NCBI GenBank assembly: GCA_013152795.1
Contig: JAADFS010000115.1
Span: 1 to 5,650 of the forward strand
DNA length: 5,650 bases
Direction: 5' to 3'
From: Deferribacteres bacterium
GTDB taxonomy: Bacteria; Nitrospirota; Thermodesulfovibrionia; UBA6902
Of the stretch, positions 1-5,509 are shown one piece after another. A program made the position numbers and the translations under genes. Each line of letters begins with the position of its first letter. Position 1 is the stretch's first letter. The notes under the pieces are model-generated. The model saw only the letters and a list, made by a program, of their open reading frames with translations. It was not told where the DNA came from and made no database searches.

Positions 1-913
1 TGGAGTTGGACTTGAATGTATCCGTGTCCCAGTACTTGTGATCTTTGTATTTATATATTACCTCGGTTGACAGCTTCCCGGTCTCCTTCACAGTAATCTT
101 GCCGGAGTAAGTGTGGAACCTGCTGTACTCTTCTTTGCCGAGGACCGTATACTCCAGTGCATACCCCGCTGAAACGCTGAATGCATCAGAGATGGTTATA
201 TCAAAAGAAGGCGTTATTTTATGGTATTGCACATTGAAGCCGCTCAGATGCTCGTGAAGGCTCTGGTAAAAATTATATCCGGCCTTCAGGCTTATCGCCG
301 CCGTTTCAAGCAGGGTGGCATCTGCGGTTAAATAGGCAACAAACCTTCCGTCACGTTTCCTGTCCGCTGCAACTACAGGATTTTCAGGCTCAACGATTAC
401 ATTATCGTCATACTGGCCCCCTCCGGTGAGAGACAGGTTGTAGAGTTTCTTCCGGCCCACCGGCCTGTTGCAGTTCTCCAGCAGGTTCCTTGCATGTTTT
501 TTCAATGCATCATCATCCGAAAGAGAGATAAAGCGCGAGAGATATTTTTGAGATTCCAAACATTCTCCTCTCGCAGCATAAAGGCGCCCCAGCTCGAGAT
601 AGACATTTGCATCAGCCCCGCCTTCTTTTAATATTTTCAGAAACAGCTCTTCCGCCTGTCTGTACCTGCCGAGCCTTGAATATGCAACGGCTGTATAATA
701 TAATGCTTCACGGTCTTCAGGAGCCAGTTCAAGGGCCTTTTTCAGAAGTTGAAGGGCCTCACTATAATTGCCTTTATTAAGATTATCTATGCCCCGTGCA
801 ATGTATAATTCGTAATCATCTGCAGCAAAAGCAAAGGATATAGAGAGTGAAAAAAGAAGTGAAAAGATTACAACCGCGGCGGAATAGTAAATACATACTG
901 TTTTTCTTTTCAT
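1..913 (-). CDS. TPR-repeat outer-membrane beta-barrel protein, 3' end outside the window
   Basis: A frame open from the ATG at 913-911 to the window edge gives the first 304 residues. It opens with a signal peptide: basic start, hydrophobic core at about 8-28, likely cleavage after AFA at residue 30. Residues 36-136 hold about three TPR units, with the pattern NYSEALQLLKKALELAPED near 49-67, LGRYRQAEELF near 81-91, and a third at 103-135. After a linker, residues 157 onward change to alternating polar/hydrophobic strands beginning SLTGGGQYDDNV, typical of the first strand of TPR-plus-barrel outer-membrane proteins (DUF560/Slam-like or porin-like). The N-terminal TPRs probably lie in the periplasm and the barrel in the outer membrane. 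The substrate is unknown, and the missing C-terminus prevents family assignment. The only Shine-Dalgarno-like sequence is a weak AAGG about 15 nt upstream. The gene is divergent from the 1187 gene. Confidence 0.85.
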   Translation of the reverse strand, partial: MKRKTVCIYYSAAVVIFSLLFSLSISFAFAADDYELYIARGIDNLNKGNYSEALQLLKKALELAPEDREALYYTAVAYSRLGRYRQAEELFLKILKEGGADANVYLELGRLYAARGECLESQKYLSRFISLSDDDALKKHARNLLENCNRPVGRKKLYNLSLTGGGQYDDNVIVEPENPVVAADRKRDGRFVAYLTADATLLETAAISLKAGYNFYQSLHEHLSGFNVQYHKITPSFDITISDAFSVSAGYALEYTVLGKEEYSRFHTYSGKITVKETGKLSTEVIYKYKDHKYWDTDTFKSNS

Positions 914-977
914 TACGGATTATCTTAACCTTTAAGCAGGTTGCACTAAATTATCGCCATTCGGACAGGTGACCCTA

Positions 978-1071
978 TTATGCGACATTAAGGTTAAATA
1001 AAAAACAGCAGACCGCCATTATTTTAGATTGATATATGAATTATTGTCAAGGAAACCTTAATGTCGCATAA
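978..1071. repeat. Short element with perfect 18-bp inverted ends, possible MITE
   Basis: TTATGCGACATTAAGGTT at 978-995 is the exact reverse complement of AACCTTAATGTCGCATAA at 1054-1071. The 58-bp interior is AT-rich and carries no gene. If the element proper is 981-1068 (88 bp, ends TGCGACA...TGTCGCA), it is flanked on both sides by TA, as expected for TA-targeting transposition (IS630/Tc1-mariner type). Because the ends are palindromic there, the TA could instead be part of the repeat. A 17/18 copy of one end recurs at 5510-5527, so the sequence is dispersed. No transposase is present. It could alternatively be a recombinase site pair or a stable hairpin between divergent genes. Confidence 0.65.
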
Positions 1072-1139
1072 ACGCGGCAGCCTCCCTTGCCCGCAGGCGA
1101 TGTTTGTATGCCACTGTAAGGAAAACAAGGCACATACCG

Positions 1140-1169
1140 TTTACGCTTTCACTGGTAATGGTTTACAAT
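1140..1169 (+). promoter_or_regulatory. Candidate sigma-70 promoter for the spermidine-synthase-like gene
   Basis: TTTACG at 1140-1145 (4 of 6 to the -35 consensus) and TACAAT at 1164-1169 (5 of 6 to the -10) are separated by 18 bp. The predicted start lies near 1176, leaving a leader of only about 11 nt before the ATG at 1187. The match is moderate. Confidence 0.35.
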
Positions 1170-1186
1170 AAAAAACGGCTGGTTGG

Positions 1187-3277
1187 ATGAATCTCTTGTA
1201 CAGAAACATTTTATTTCTTGTCTTATTTGTCACAGGGGCGGCTGTCCTTATAGTTGAGGTCACTGCAACGCGTATCCTTGCGCCGTATTTCGGAAATACC
1301 ATCTATACATTCTCAAGCATTATCGGAGTCATCCTCTCAGCCCTGAGCCTTGGATATTATTCCGGCGGCAAACTTGCCGACCGCCGGCCTTCCGGGATGT
1401 GGTTCTTCGGCGTTATATTTGCAGGCGGTATGAGCGTTCTGCTGCTGCAGATACTGGCCTTGACAGTGCTTCCCGCATGGGGGTATGAGCTTTCGATAGT
1501 GAGCGGCCCGCTTATCCTGTCTGTGCTTCTTTTTTTCATGCCCGCCTTTCTGCTCGGAATCCTTTCGCCCTTTGCCGTCAGGCTGCAAAGCGGACTGATG
1601 CCCGGCGAGGGGATCGGCAGCATATCAGGGAAGGTCTTCTTCTGGTCAACCCTCGGCAGCATTTCCGGGAGCCTGCTGGCCGGCTTTGTGCTGATCCCAC
1701 GGTTCGGGGTCGGCAGTATCGTGGTTGGGGTTGGTATCACGCTGGTTGTAACAGGATTGACCGGGATGCGTTCTGCAGGACTCAGGGCAAGGACAGGTAT
1801 AGTCCTGATACTTGTTGCAGCCGCAGTAGCCGGGGCAGTGTACTGGATATCGTCGGTAATGACAAAGGTAGGGGTAATTTATGAGCGTGACGGCGTATAT
1901 ACAAGGCTTACCGTCTACGACCGCGAATTCAACGGGCGCTGGATACGCTATCTCCTGCAGGACCGCTCGGCATCAGGGGCCCTGTTTCTCGACTCCGGAG
2001 AGACCGCCTTTGATTATCTCAGATATTACGCCCTTGCAGGGCTTTTCAGGGAGAAAGTCGAAAATGTGCTGGTAATAGGCGGAGGGACCTATGTGCTGGC
2101 CGCGTTGCTGGCGGAAGGGTTCCCCGGGGCTAATGTGGATGTCTCCGAGATTGAACCATCACTGTTTAATATTGGTGAGAAGTTTTTCAGGGTATCAAAA
2201 AACCCCCGGATCCGGAATTACATAAAAGACGGCCGGCGCTTTCTCCATGACAGCGGGAAAAAATACGATGTTATATTCAGTGACGTCTATTTCTCCATGA
2301 CAATACCCCCGCATTTCGCCACAGAGGAGTTTTTCAGGCTGGCAAGAGACAGGTTGACCGGAAACGGCGTGTTTATAGGGAATTTTATCGGTGATTTCTC
2401 ACGCAAACCCCCTTCGATACTCCTGGCCGAAATAAAGACATTGCGTTCGGTGTTCCCGAACAGCTACTTTTTCGCGGTTGTATCACCCGGCAGCGCTTAC
2501 GTGCAGAACGTGATTGCACTGGGTGTCAATGGAGAAAGAAAAATAGATTTTGAAAGCCCGGTTGTGCGGGATAATGTCAACCCTGTAATCCGCGGCCTGC
2601 CGGAGCATCTTATCGACCTTGGGCGGTTCGAATTTTCTGTTTATCCGATACTGACCGACGACTTTTCGCCGGTGGGATATTTGGCATCGCGGTCGCTCAG
2701 GCATGAATTCGCCAGGGACGTGAATCCCTTCGGGCTTGACGAAATAAAGGCCGTTGCCGCACAGATGCTGCGGTACAACGTTGAGGAGAGCGGGGCGCAG
2801 GGCCGCCTGAGGCTGCAGGAGTTTCTGATTGCCGAGATGAAGGCATTAAGCCGGCGTGTGGAGGTACAGAGAATCCGGATTAACGGTGTGGAGTCCGTAA
2901 ATATTATCGGCCATTTCTTTCCGGATAATGAAAACAAATCCGTTCTGATAGGCACGTATTACAACGGCAACCCCGACGGAAGCGCCGTCCTCCTGGAGAT
3001 CGCGCGGTATCTTGCAAATACGGAAAGTGCTCCTGCCGCTGAAATTGACATTGCCTTTTTCGGAGATCAAGCCCGTAAAAAGCCTGCAATGCCGATGTCA
3101 CAATCTGTAATCATCGTGGGGTCAGCCTGCAGGAATGAGGTGGTGACGGGACCGGAAGCCGGTACCCTGGGCAGGTTTCCCTCCCGATCCCCCGGCAGGT
3201 GCAATGAAGATAACCTGGAGAAGACTTATTCGGAGATTCTGGGGTATCTGTACCCCTTACGTAAAAAACCCGGTTAA
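1187..3277 (+). CDS. Membrane-bound spermidine-synthase-like protein with degenerate M28-peptidase-like C-terminus
   Basis: 696 residues. Residues 5-222 contain about seven hydrophobic segments, so the protein sits in the inner membrane. Residues 228-500 are a polyamine aminopropyltransferase-like Rossmann domain: VLVIGGG at 294-300, the acidic turn SEIEP at 320-324, KDGRRFL at 348-353, FSDVYF at 364-369 at the position of the catalytic Asp region, IPPHFATEEFF at 373-383, and TDDFSPV near 490-496. Classical DGxxQ substrate residues are not evident, so true polyamine synthesis is uncertain. Residues 519-628 resemble M28 peptidases/glutaminyl cyclases (NVEESGAQGR, SVNIIG, SVLIGTYYNGNPDGSAVLLEIARYLA split at 585-610, then IAFFGDQ), but the metal-ligand positions look replaced and the rest is short. 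The start is fixed by an in-frame TAA at 1169-1171. The ribosome site is weak. The stop codon lies inside the terminator stem. Confidence 0.85.
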   Translation: MNLLYRNILFLVLFVTGAAVLIVEVTATRILAPYFGNTIYTFSSIIGVILSALSLGYYSGGKLADRRPSGMWFFGVIFAGGMSVLLLQILALTVLPAWGYELSIVSGPLILSVLLFFMPAFLLGILSPFAVRLQSGLMPGEGIGSISGKVFFWSTLGSISGSLLAGFVLIPRFGVGSIVVGVGITLVVTGLTGMRSAGLRARTGIVLILVAAAVAGAVYWISSVMTKVGVIYERDGVYTRLTVYDREFNGRWIRYLLQDRSASGALFLDSGETAFDYLRYYALAGLFREKVENVLVIGGGTYVLAALLAEGFPGANVDVSEIEPSLFNIGEKFFRVSKNPRIRNYIKDGRRFLHDSGKKYDVIFSDVYFSMTIPPHFATEEFFRLARDRLTGNGVFIGNFIGDFSRKPPSILLAEIKTLRSVFPNSYFFAVVSPGSAYVQNVIALGVNGERKIDFESPVVRDNVNPVIRGLPEHLIDLGRFEFSVYPILTDDFSPVGYLASRSLRHEFARDVNPFGLDEIKAVAAQMLRYNVEESGAQGRLRLQEFLIAEMKALSRRVEVQRIRINGVESVNIIGHFFPDNENKSVLIGTYYNGNPDGSAVLLEIARYLANTESAPAAEIDIAFFGDQARKKPAMPMSQSVIIVGSACRNEVVTGPEAGTLGRFPSRSPGRCNEDNLEKTYSEILGYLYPLRKKPG

Positions 3278-3298
3278 AGACCTTTAACCGGGTTTTTT
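3263..3298. terminator. Bidirectional rho-independent terminator between convergent genes
   Basis: A perfect 16-bp stem (AAAAAACCCGGTTAAA at 3263-3278 pairing with TTTAACCGGGTTTTTT at 3283-3298) encloses a 4-nt loop, GACC. Six A on one side and six T on the other give a U-tract on either strand, so it can end both the 1187 gene and the minus-strand gene at 3327-3875. The TAA stop of the 1187 gene and its last codons lie inside the left arm. Confidence 0.93.
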
Positions 3299-3326
3299 CG
3301 ACTTTCTAAAGAATCTCTTTCTTCCC

Positions 3327-3875
3327 TCAGGAGCTTATCTTCCTTTTCCAGTACCTGATCCCCAGGATTGTTCCTCCGACCAGAAAGAGTACAGAGCTTA
3401 CCGGTTCAGGGATAACCGGTGGAGGCGGTGGAGGCGGCCCGTTAACGATAAAACTTGTCTTTCCCTGTCCCGTGGTTTTGGAGCTTGTAGTGTCGTACTG
3501 GGCCAGTATGGTCCACTGCCCCTGTTTTTTGATACTGTTCCATTTGGTGCTACCCAGGGACTGCCATACTTTTATAGTGTTGTCTGCCTCATTCTGTGTG
3601 ATATATCCGCGCTGGATATTGTTGGGATCATTCCACCATGACTGCGTTACAATATTTCTGGTACCTGCTCCAGCCGGAAGCTCGAAATAGAGCCAAGGAA
3701 CCTCCGTCCACGAAAAAGTGGTTTTCTCTACGGTACTTCCGCTTGAGCCGACCGTATATATAACCGTGATAGGAATAGCATTGGTGGTATTACCTCCGCG
3801 CGCAAAGGCGCTCGTTGCAACCAGTCCCACAGATAACAAAAATACTATCAATCCTATAAATAGCCTCTTGTTCAT
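3327..3875 (-). CDS. PEP-CTERM sorting-domain protein (small exported protein)
   Basis: 182 residues. An N-terminal signal peptide (MNKR, then a hydrophobic core at 5-20, likely cleavage after AFA at 26) is followed by a Ser/Thr/Trp-rich mature domain (about 27-146) with no family I recognise. A run of seven prolines (147-153) leads into a C-terminal sorting signal: PEP at 156-158, hydrophobic segment 159-173, basic tail RYWKRK at 174-179. This three-part tail is the PEP-CTERM signature, recognised by an exosortase (EpsH/XrtA-type) that cleaves the anchor so the protein is released to the surface or matrix. No exosortase gene is in the window. The mature region has no cysteine. A strong Shine-Dalgarno, AGGGGG, lies about 5 nt before the ATG. 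The gene converges with the 1187 gene and is divergent from the arsR-dsr cluster. Its specific function is unknown. Confidence 0.9.
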   Translation of the reverse strand: MNKRLFIGLIVFLLSVGLVATSAFARGGNTTNAIPITVIYTVGSSGSTVEKTTFSWTEVPWLYFELPAGAGTRNIVTQSWWNDPNNIQRGYITQNEADNTIKVWQSLGSTKWNSIKKQGQWTILAQYDTTSSKTTGQGKTSFIVNGPPPPPPPVIPEPVSSVLFLVGGTILGIRYWKRKISS

Positions 3876-3952
3876 GGTTACCCCCTGCTTTTTATTTCAT
3901 TTTAAAGAATTGCGTACTTTATCCAGAAGAATTATACTGAAACTACATTTAT

Positions 3953-3981
3953 AATATACCGTAAAGTAGTTACGAGGTCAA
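3953..3981 (-). promoter_or_regulatory. Sigma-70 promoter for the PEP-CTERM gene
   Basis: Read on the minus strand, TTGACC (3981-3976, 5 of 6) and TATATT (3958-3953, 5 of 6) are separated by exactly 17 bp. Predicted transcription starts near 3946, giving a leader of about 70 nt before the ATG at 3875. No stable hairpin stands out in the leader. Confidence 0.6.
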
Positions 3982-3992
3982 ATATAAAATAT

Positions 3993-4007
3993 TTATAGAA
4001 GCTATAA
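3993..4007. repeat. Short inverted repeat in the divergent intergenic region
   Basis: TTATAG and CTATAA are perfect inverted arms separated by AAG. The site lies upstream of both divergent promoters, between the PEP-CTERM -35 box (ending 3981) and the arsR -35 box (starting 4064). It could be a regulator site, but the region is AT-rich and a repeat of this size can arise by chance. Confidence 0.3.
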
Positions 4008-4063
4008 GTTATTCAAATATGCTTCTTTGCGCAACTAATATCCGGGTGGCCGGAATTTTTTTC

Positions 4064-4092
4064 TTGACAGATACATAAAAATATAATAATAT
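4064..4092 (+). promoter_or_regulatory. Sigma-70 promoter of the arsR-dsrEFH operon, giving a near-leaderless transcript
   Basis: A perfect TTGACA at 4064-4069 is followed after 17 bp by TAATAT at 4087-4092 (4 of 6). A T-rich tract precedes the -35. Transcription would begin at about 4099-4100, next to the ATG at 4101. No Shine-Dalgarno precedes that ATG and an in-frame TGA at 4092-4094 excludes an upstream start, so the first gene is probably translated from a leaderless mRNA. Confidence 0.65.
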
Positions 4093-4100
4093 GATTATAT
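4081..4100. promoter_or_regulatory. Palindromic operator, probable ArsR-family autorepressor site
   Basis: ATATAAT at 4081-4087 and ATTATAT at 4094-4100 are perfect inverted arms. The central six bases extend the dyad except for one mismatched pair, so 9 of 10 pairs match over 20 bp. ArsR/SmtB repressors typically bind AT-rich ATAT...ATAT dyads of this kind. The site covers the -10 box and predicted start point, so bound repressor would block transcription of its own gene and of dsrEFH. Confidence 0.65.
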
Positions 4101-4442
4101 ATGAATGATTTTATATCGCGAGTCGAAATCCTGAAACTGATAGCCCATCCTGTGAGGATAACCATACTGCAGGAGCTTTCAAAGGGTGTAAAGTGCGTAA
4201 GTGATTTCGAGGAATTCCTCGAAATAAGCCAGCCCAATATCTCCCAGCACCTTGGAGCGCTCAGACGCGCGGGGATTATTGATTTCTTCATTGACGGAAG
4301 GCTCAGGTGTTATTTTCTGAAAAGCCCTCTTGTCATTGATCTGCTGGAGATATTCAACAAGGAGTATCCGGGGGAACTCCCGGGGCCGGAATGCTGCCCC
4401 ACTACCAAAAAGGGAACATATCCCGGAGAAAGGAGAAGGTAA
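4101..4442 (+). CDS. ArsR/SmtB-family transcriptional repressor
   Basis: 113 residues, the usual size for this family of dimeric winged-helix repressors. VEILKLIAHPVRITILQEL (8-26) is the conserved N-terminal helix pair with the AHPVR motif. SDFEEFLEISQPNISQHLGA (34-53) is the helix-turn-helix with SQPNISQHL recognition residues. The wing follows at about 61-73 (FFIDGRLRCYFL). Candidate sensing residues are C32, at the place of the ArsR metal-binding CxC helix but with only one Cys, C70 in the wing, and the pair C98-C99 in the C-terminal tail. Because the operon encodes sulfur-transfer proteins, a persulfide- or thiol-sensing role (as in SqrR/BigR) is plausible, though metal or arsenite sensing is not excluded. 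Its TAA stop overlaps the dsrE ATG by one base (TAATG), which suggests translational coupling. The start is leaderless-like. Confidence 0.92.
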   Translation: MNDFISRVEILKLIAHPVRITILQELSKGVKCVSDFEEFLEISQPNISQHLGALRRAGIIDFFIDGRLRCYFLKSPLVIDLLEIFNKEYPGELPGPECCPTTKKGTYPGERRR

Positions 4443-4873
4443 TGGCAAAAAAGATCACACTGATTCTGAACACCTCGCCGTATAATTATGAGAACACGTA
4501 TACGGCGATGAAGATCGCCGAGGCTGCGCTTGACAGGGGACTGGACACCCACCTTGTGGCATCAACGGACGGCGTGTACTGCTTTCTGAAGGGTCAGGCG
4601 GGCAAAGGCTTGCCCAATGCCGCCGGGGGGTTCAGGGCGCTTATGGACAGGGGGCTGAAAGTAAGCCTCTGAACCGGCTGCATAAACTTCCGCTGTAGTG
4701 CGGAGGAAAATTATATTGAAGGCCCGGAAAGGGGCGGATGCGTGGACGGCCGGTGCAGCATAGAAAAAGGCCCTGAAGGGGACTCAGGCGGAGGGTCGAT
4801 AGAGAAAGGCACATTAAAGGGGCTGTTCTCACTTTTGAAGCAAACCGATATCCTTTTGAATCTTGGAGCTTGA
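4442..4873 (+). CDS. dsrE: DsrE-family sulfur-transfer subunit, candidate selenoprotein (in-frame UGA as Sec77)
   Basis: Residues 1-76 are a typical DsrE/TusD N-terminal half: KKITLILNTSPYNYENTYTA, TDGVYCFLKGQ near 42-51, GLPNAAGGF, and GLKVSL just before TGA at 4670-4672. The same frame continues with no other stop for 66 codons to TGA at 4871-4873, and this part ends like the family (TLKGLFSLLKQTDILLNLG). Total 143 residues, within the usual DsrE range. The TGA sits where DsrE-type proteins carry the reactive Cys after the LKV strand, giving U77-T-G-C80, a UxxC redox motif. A SECIS-like hairpin follows. DsrE-like selenoproteins are, to my recollection, known in other bacteria, which supports this reading. 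A Cys-rich insert (C85, C100, C105) with two SIEKG copies follows the motif. AGGAG at 4431-4435 lies 6 nt before the ATG. A sequencing error or pseudogene remains the alternative. Confidence 0.85.
4670..4714 (+). promoter_or_regulatory. Candidate bacterial SECIS element after the dsrE UGA
   Basis: CUUCCGC (4687-4693) pairs with GCGGAGG (4700-4706) in a 7-bp stem with one U-G wobble and a 6-nt loop, UGUAGU. A lower helix AUAA/UUAU (4682-4685 with 4711-4714) extends it across an asymmetric A-rich internal loop. The loop begins 21 nt after the UGA, inside the roughly 16-37 nt spacing of bacterial SECIS elements, and has G as its second base, as the consensus requires. It lies inside the coding sequence, as bacterial SelB-binding elements do. 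Confidence 0.7.
4865..4868 (+). promoter_or_regulatory. Ribosome binding site that sets the dsrF start
   Basis: GGAG in the last codons of dsrE lies 7 nt before the ATG at 4876. An upstream in-frame TTG at 4870 would sit only 1 nt from this site, so the ATG is the better start. Confidence 0.7.
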
Positions 4874-4875
4874 TT

Positions 4876-5226
4876 ATGGATAAGCTTTTGGTAATTTTAA
4901 GAAAACCACCATACGGCACGATTAACGCAGCAGAGGCCGTAAGGCATGCAGGCGGCGCATCCGGGGGAGGCTACAGGGCCACGCTTTATTTAATGGACGG
5001 GGGCGTGTATACTGCAAAAAAGAATCAGGATGCAGGCGGGACAGGTTTTTCGTCCATTGGAGAGGACCTGGAGATTCTTTCGGATGAAATGGAGATTTAT
5101 GCGGACAAAAATTCCCTCAATGAATACGATCTCAAGGAAGACGACCTTATCGAGGGGGTAAAGGTCGATACCGGTGAAGTCCTCAGGCAGGCGCTGAAAG
5201 AGTCGCAGGCAATTATGATATTTTGA
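4876..5226 (+). CDS. dsrF: DsrF/TusC-family sulfur-transfer subunit
   Basis: 116 residues from the ATG at 4876. Family landmarks are KLLVILRKPPYGTINAAEAVRHA at the N-terminus (residues 3-25 in two stretches), LYLMDGGVYTAKKNQD at about 38-53, and a C-terminal segment ending ALKESQAIMIF, the usual DsrF/TusC ending. DsrF is the structural partner of DsrE and DsrH in the heterohexameric complex that relays sulfane sulfur in the cytoplasm to DsrC/TusE-type acceptors. The protein contains no cysteine, consistent with a non-catalytic subunit, so the reactive residues of the complex must come from DsrE or DsrH. It begins 2 nt after the dsrE stop and ends 14 nt before dsrH, so all are co-transcribed. 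The gene boundaries support dsrE ending at 4873 rather than 4672. Confidence 0.88.
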   Translation: MDKLLVILRKPPYGTINAAEAVRHAGGASGGGYRATLYLMDGGVYTAKKNQDAGGTGFSSIGEDLEILSDEMEIYADKNSLNEYDLKEDDLIEGVKVDTGEVLRQALKESQAIMIF

Positions 5227-5240
5227 AGCGGAGGTGAATT

Positions 5241-5504
5241 ATGTTATTTCTTATTTCCAGCGCGCCCGATACCAGGGAATTCAAGAGCGCCTACAGGCTT
5301 GCCAAAGACATGAATGCCGATATCTGCCTTTTACAGAATGCAGTGTATGCATCAAGGAGCCTGTATGACAGCAATTTTTATGTGCTCAGGGATGACATGC
5401 GTTTGAGGGGCATAAGCGAGGGCGAGATATCCGGCAGGCCGGTGGATTACGGCGGGCTGGTGGATTTAATGGCGGAAGCCGACCGGGTTGCGGGGATATT
5501 TTGA
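5241..5504 (+). CDS. dsrH: DsrH/TusB-family sulfur-transfer subunit
   Basis: 87 residues, close to the usual small size of TusB/DsrH. Family features are the N-terminal strand MLFLISSAPDT, then ADICLLQNAVYAS at 26-38, matching the family pattern of a hydrophobic strand followed by (D/N)xVYAA, and the C-terminal DYGGLVDLMAEADRVAGIF. The only cysteine is C29, just before the VY motif. There is no Cys near residue 20, the position of the functional cysteine reported in Allochromatium DsrH, so this subunit may use C29 or be inactive in sulfur carriage. GGAGGTG at 5230-5236 is a strong Shine-Dalgarno 4 nt from the ATG. It is the last gene of the arsR-dsrEFH cluster and keeps the canonical E-F-H order. 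No dsrC or dsrAB lies in the window. Confidence 0.85.
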   Translation: MLFLISSAPDTREFKSAYRLAKDMNADICLLQNAVYASRSLYDSNFYVLRDDMRLRGISEGEISGRPVDYGGLVDLMAEADRVAGIF

Positions 5505-5509
5505 ATAAT

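Noticed and set aside
1100..1135. Cobalamin-riboswitch-like GCCACTGTAAGG upstream of the 1187 gene
   Set aside because: The other conserved parts of the riboswitch core and the B12 box are absent, so this is a chance short match.
1337..3101. Several long open frames antisense to or out of frame with the 1187 gene
   Set aside because: They overlap a well-supported gene, show no recognisable domains and have the low-complexity composition expected of shadow frames.
3890..3930. Sigma-54-like TGG...GC sequence upstream of the PEP-CTERM gene on the minus strand
   Set aside because: The GG to GC spacing is 9 instead of 10 and the flanking consensus is poor. A good sigma-70 promoter is present instead.
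3472..3954. Plus-strand open frames opposite the PEP-CTERM gene
   Set aside because: They lie antisense to a gene with clear signal peptide, sorting signal, ribosome site and promoter, and show no protein features of their own.
4041..4062. Small hairpin TCCGG-GTGG-CCGGA followed by a T-run, terminator-like on the plus strand
   Set aside because: The stem is only 5 bp and no plus-strand gene precedes it. The T-run is more simply the AT-rich tract before the arsR -35 box.
4442..4672. dsrE as a complete 76-residue protein, or as a pseudogene broken by nonsense mutation
   Set aside because: The frame continues unbroken for 66 family-like codons, downstream spacing fits a stop at 4873, neighbouring genes are intact, and the TGA lies at the reactive Cys position with a SECIS-like hairpin. 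A base-call error cannot be excluded from one sequence.
4670..4672. UGA reassigned to Trp or Gly (alternative genetic code)
   Set aside because: TGA ends the PEP-CTERM gene, dsrE, dsrF and dsrH at sensible family C-termini, and Trp is encoded by TGG in the window.
4870..4875. TTG at 4870 as the dsrF start
   Set aside because: It would be 1 nt from the GGAG ribosome site and adds only two residues. The ATG at 4876 has proper spacing.
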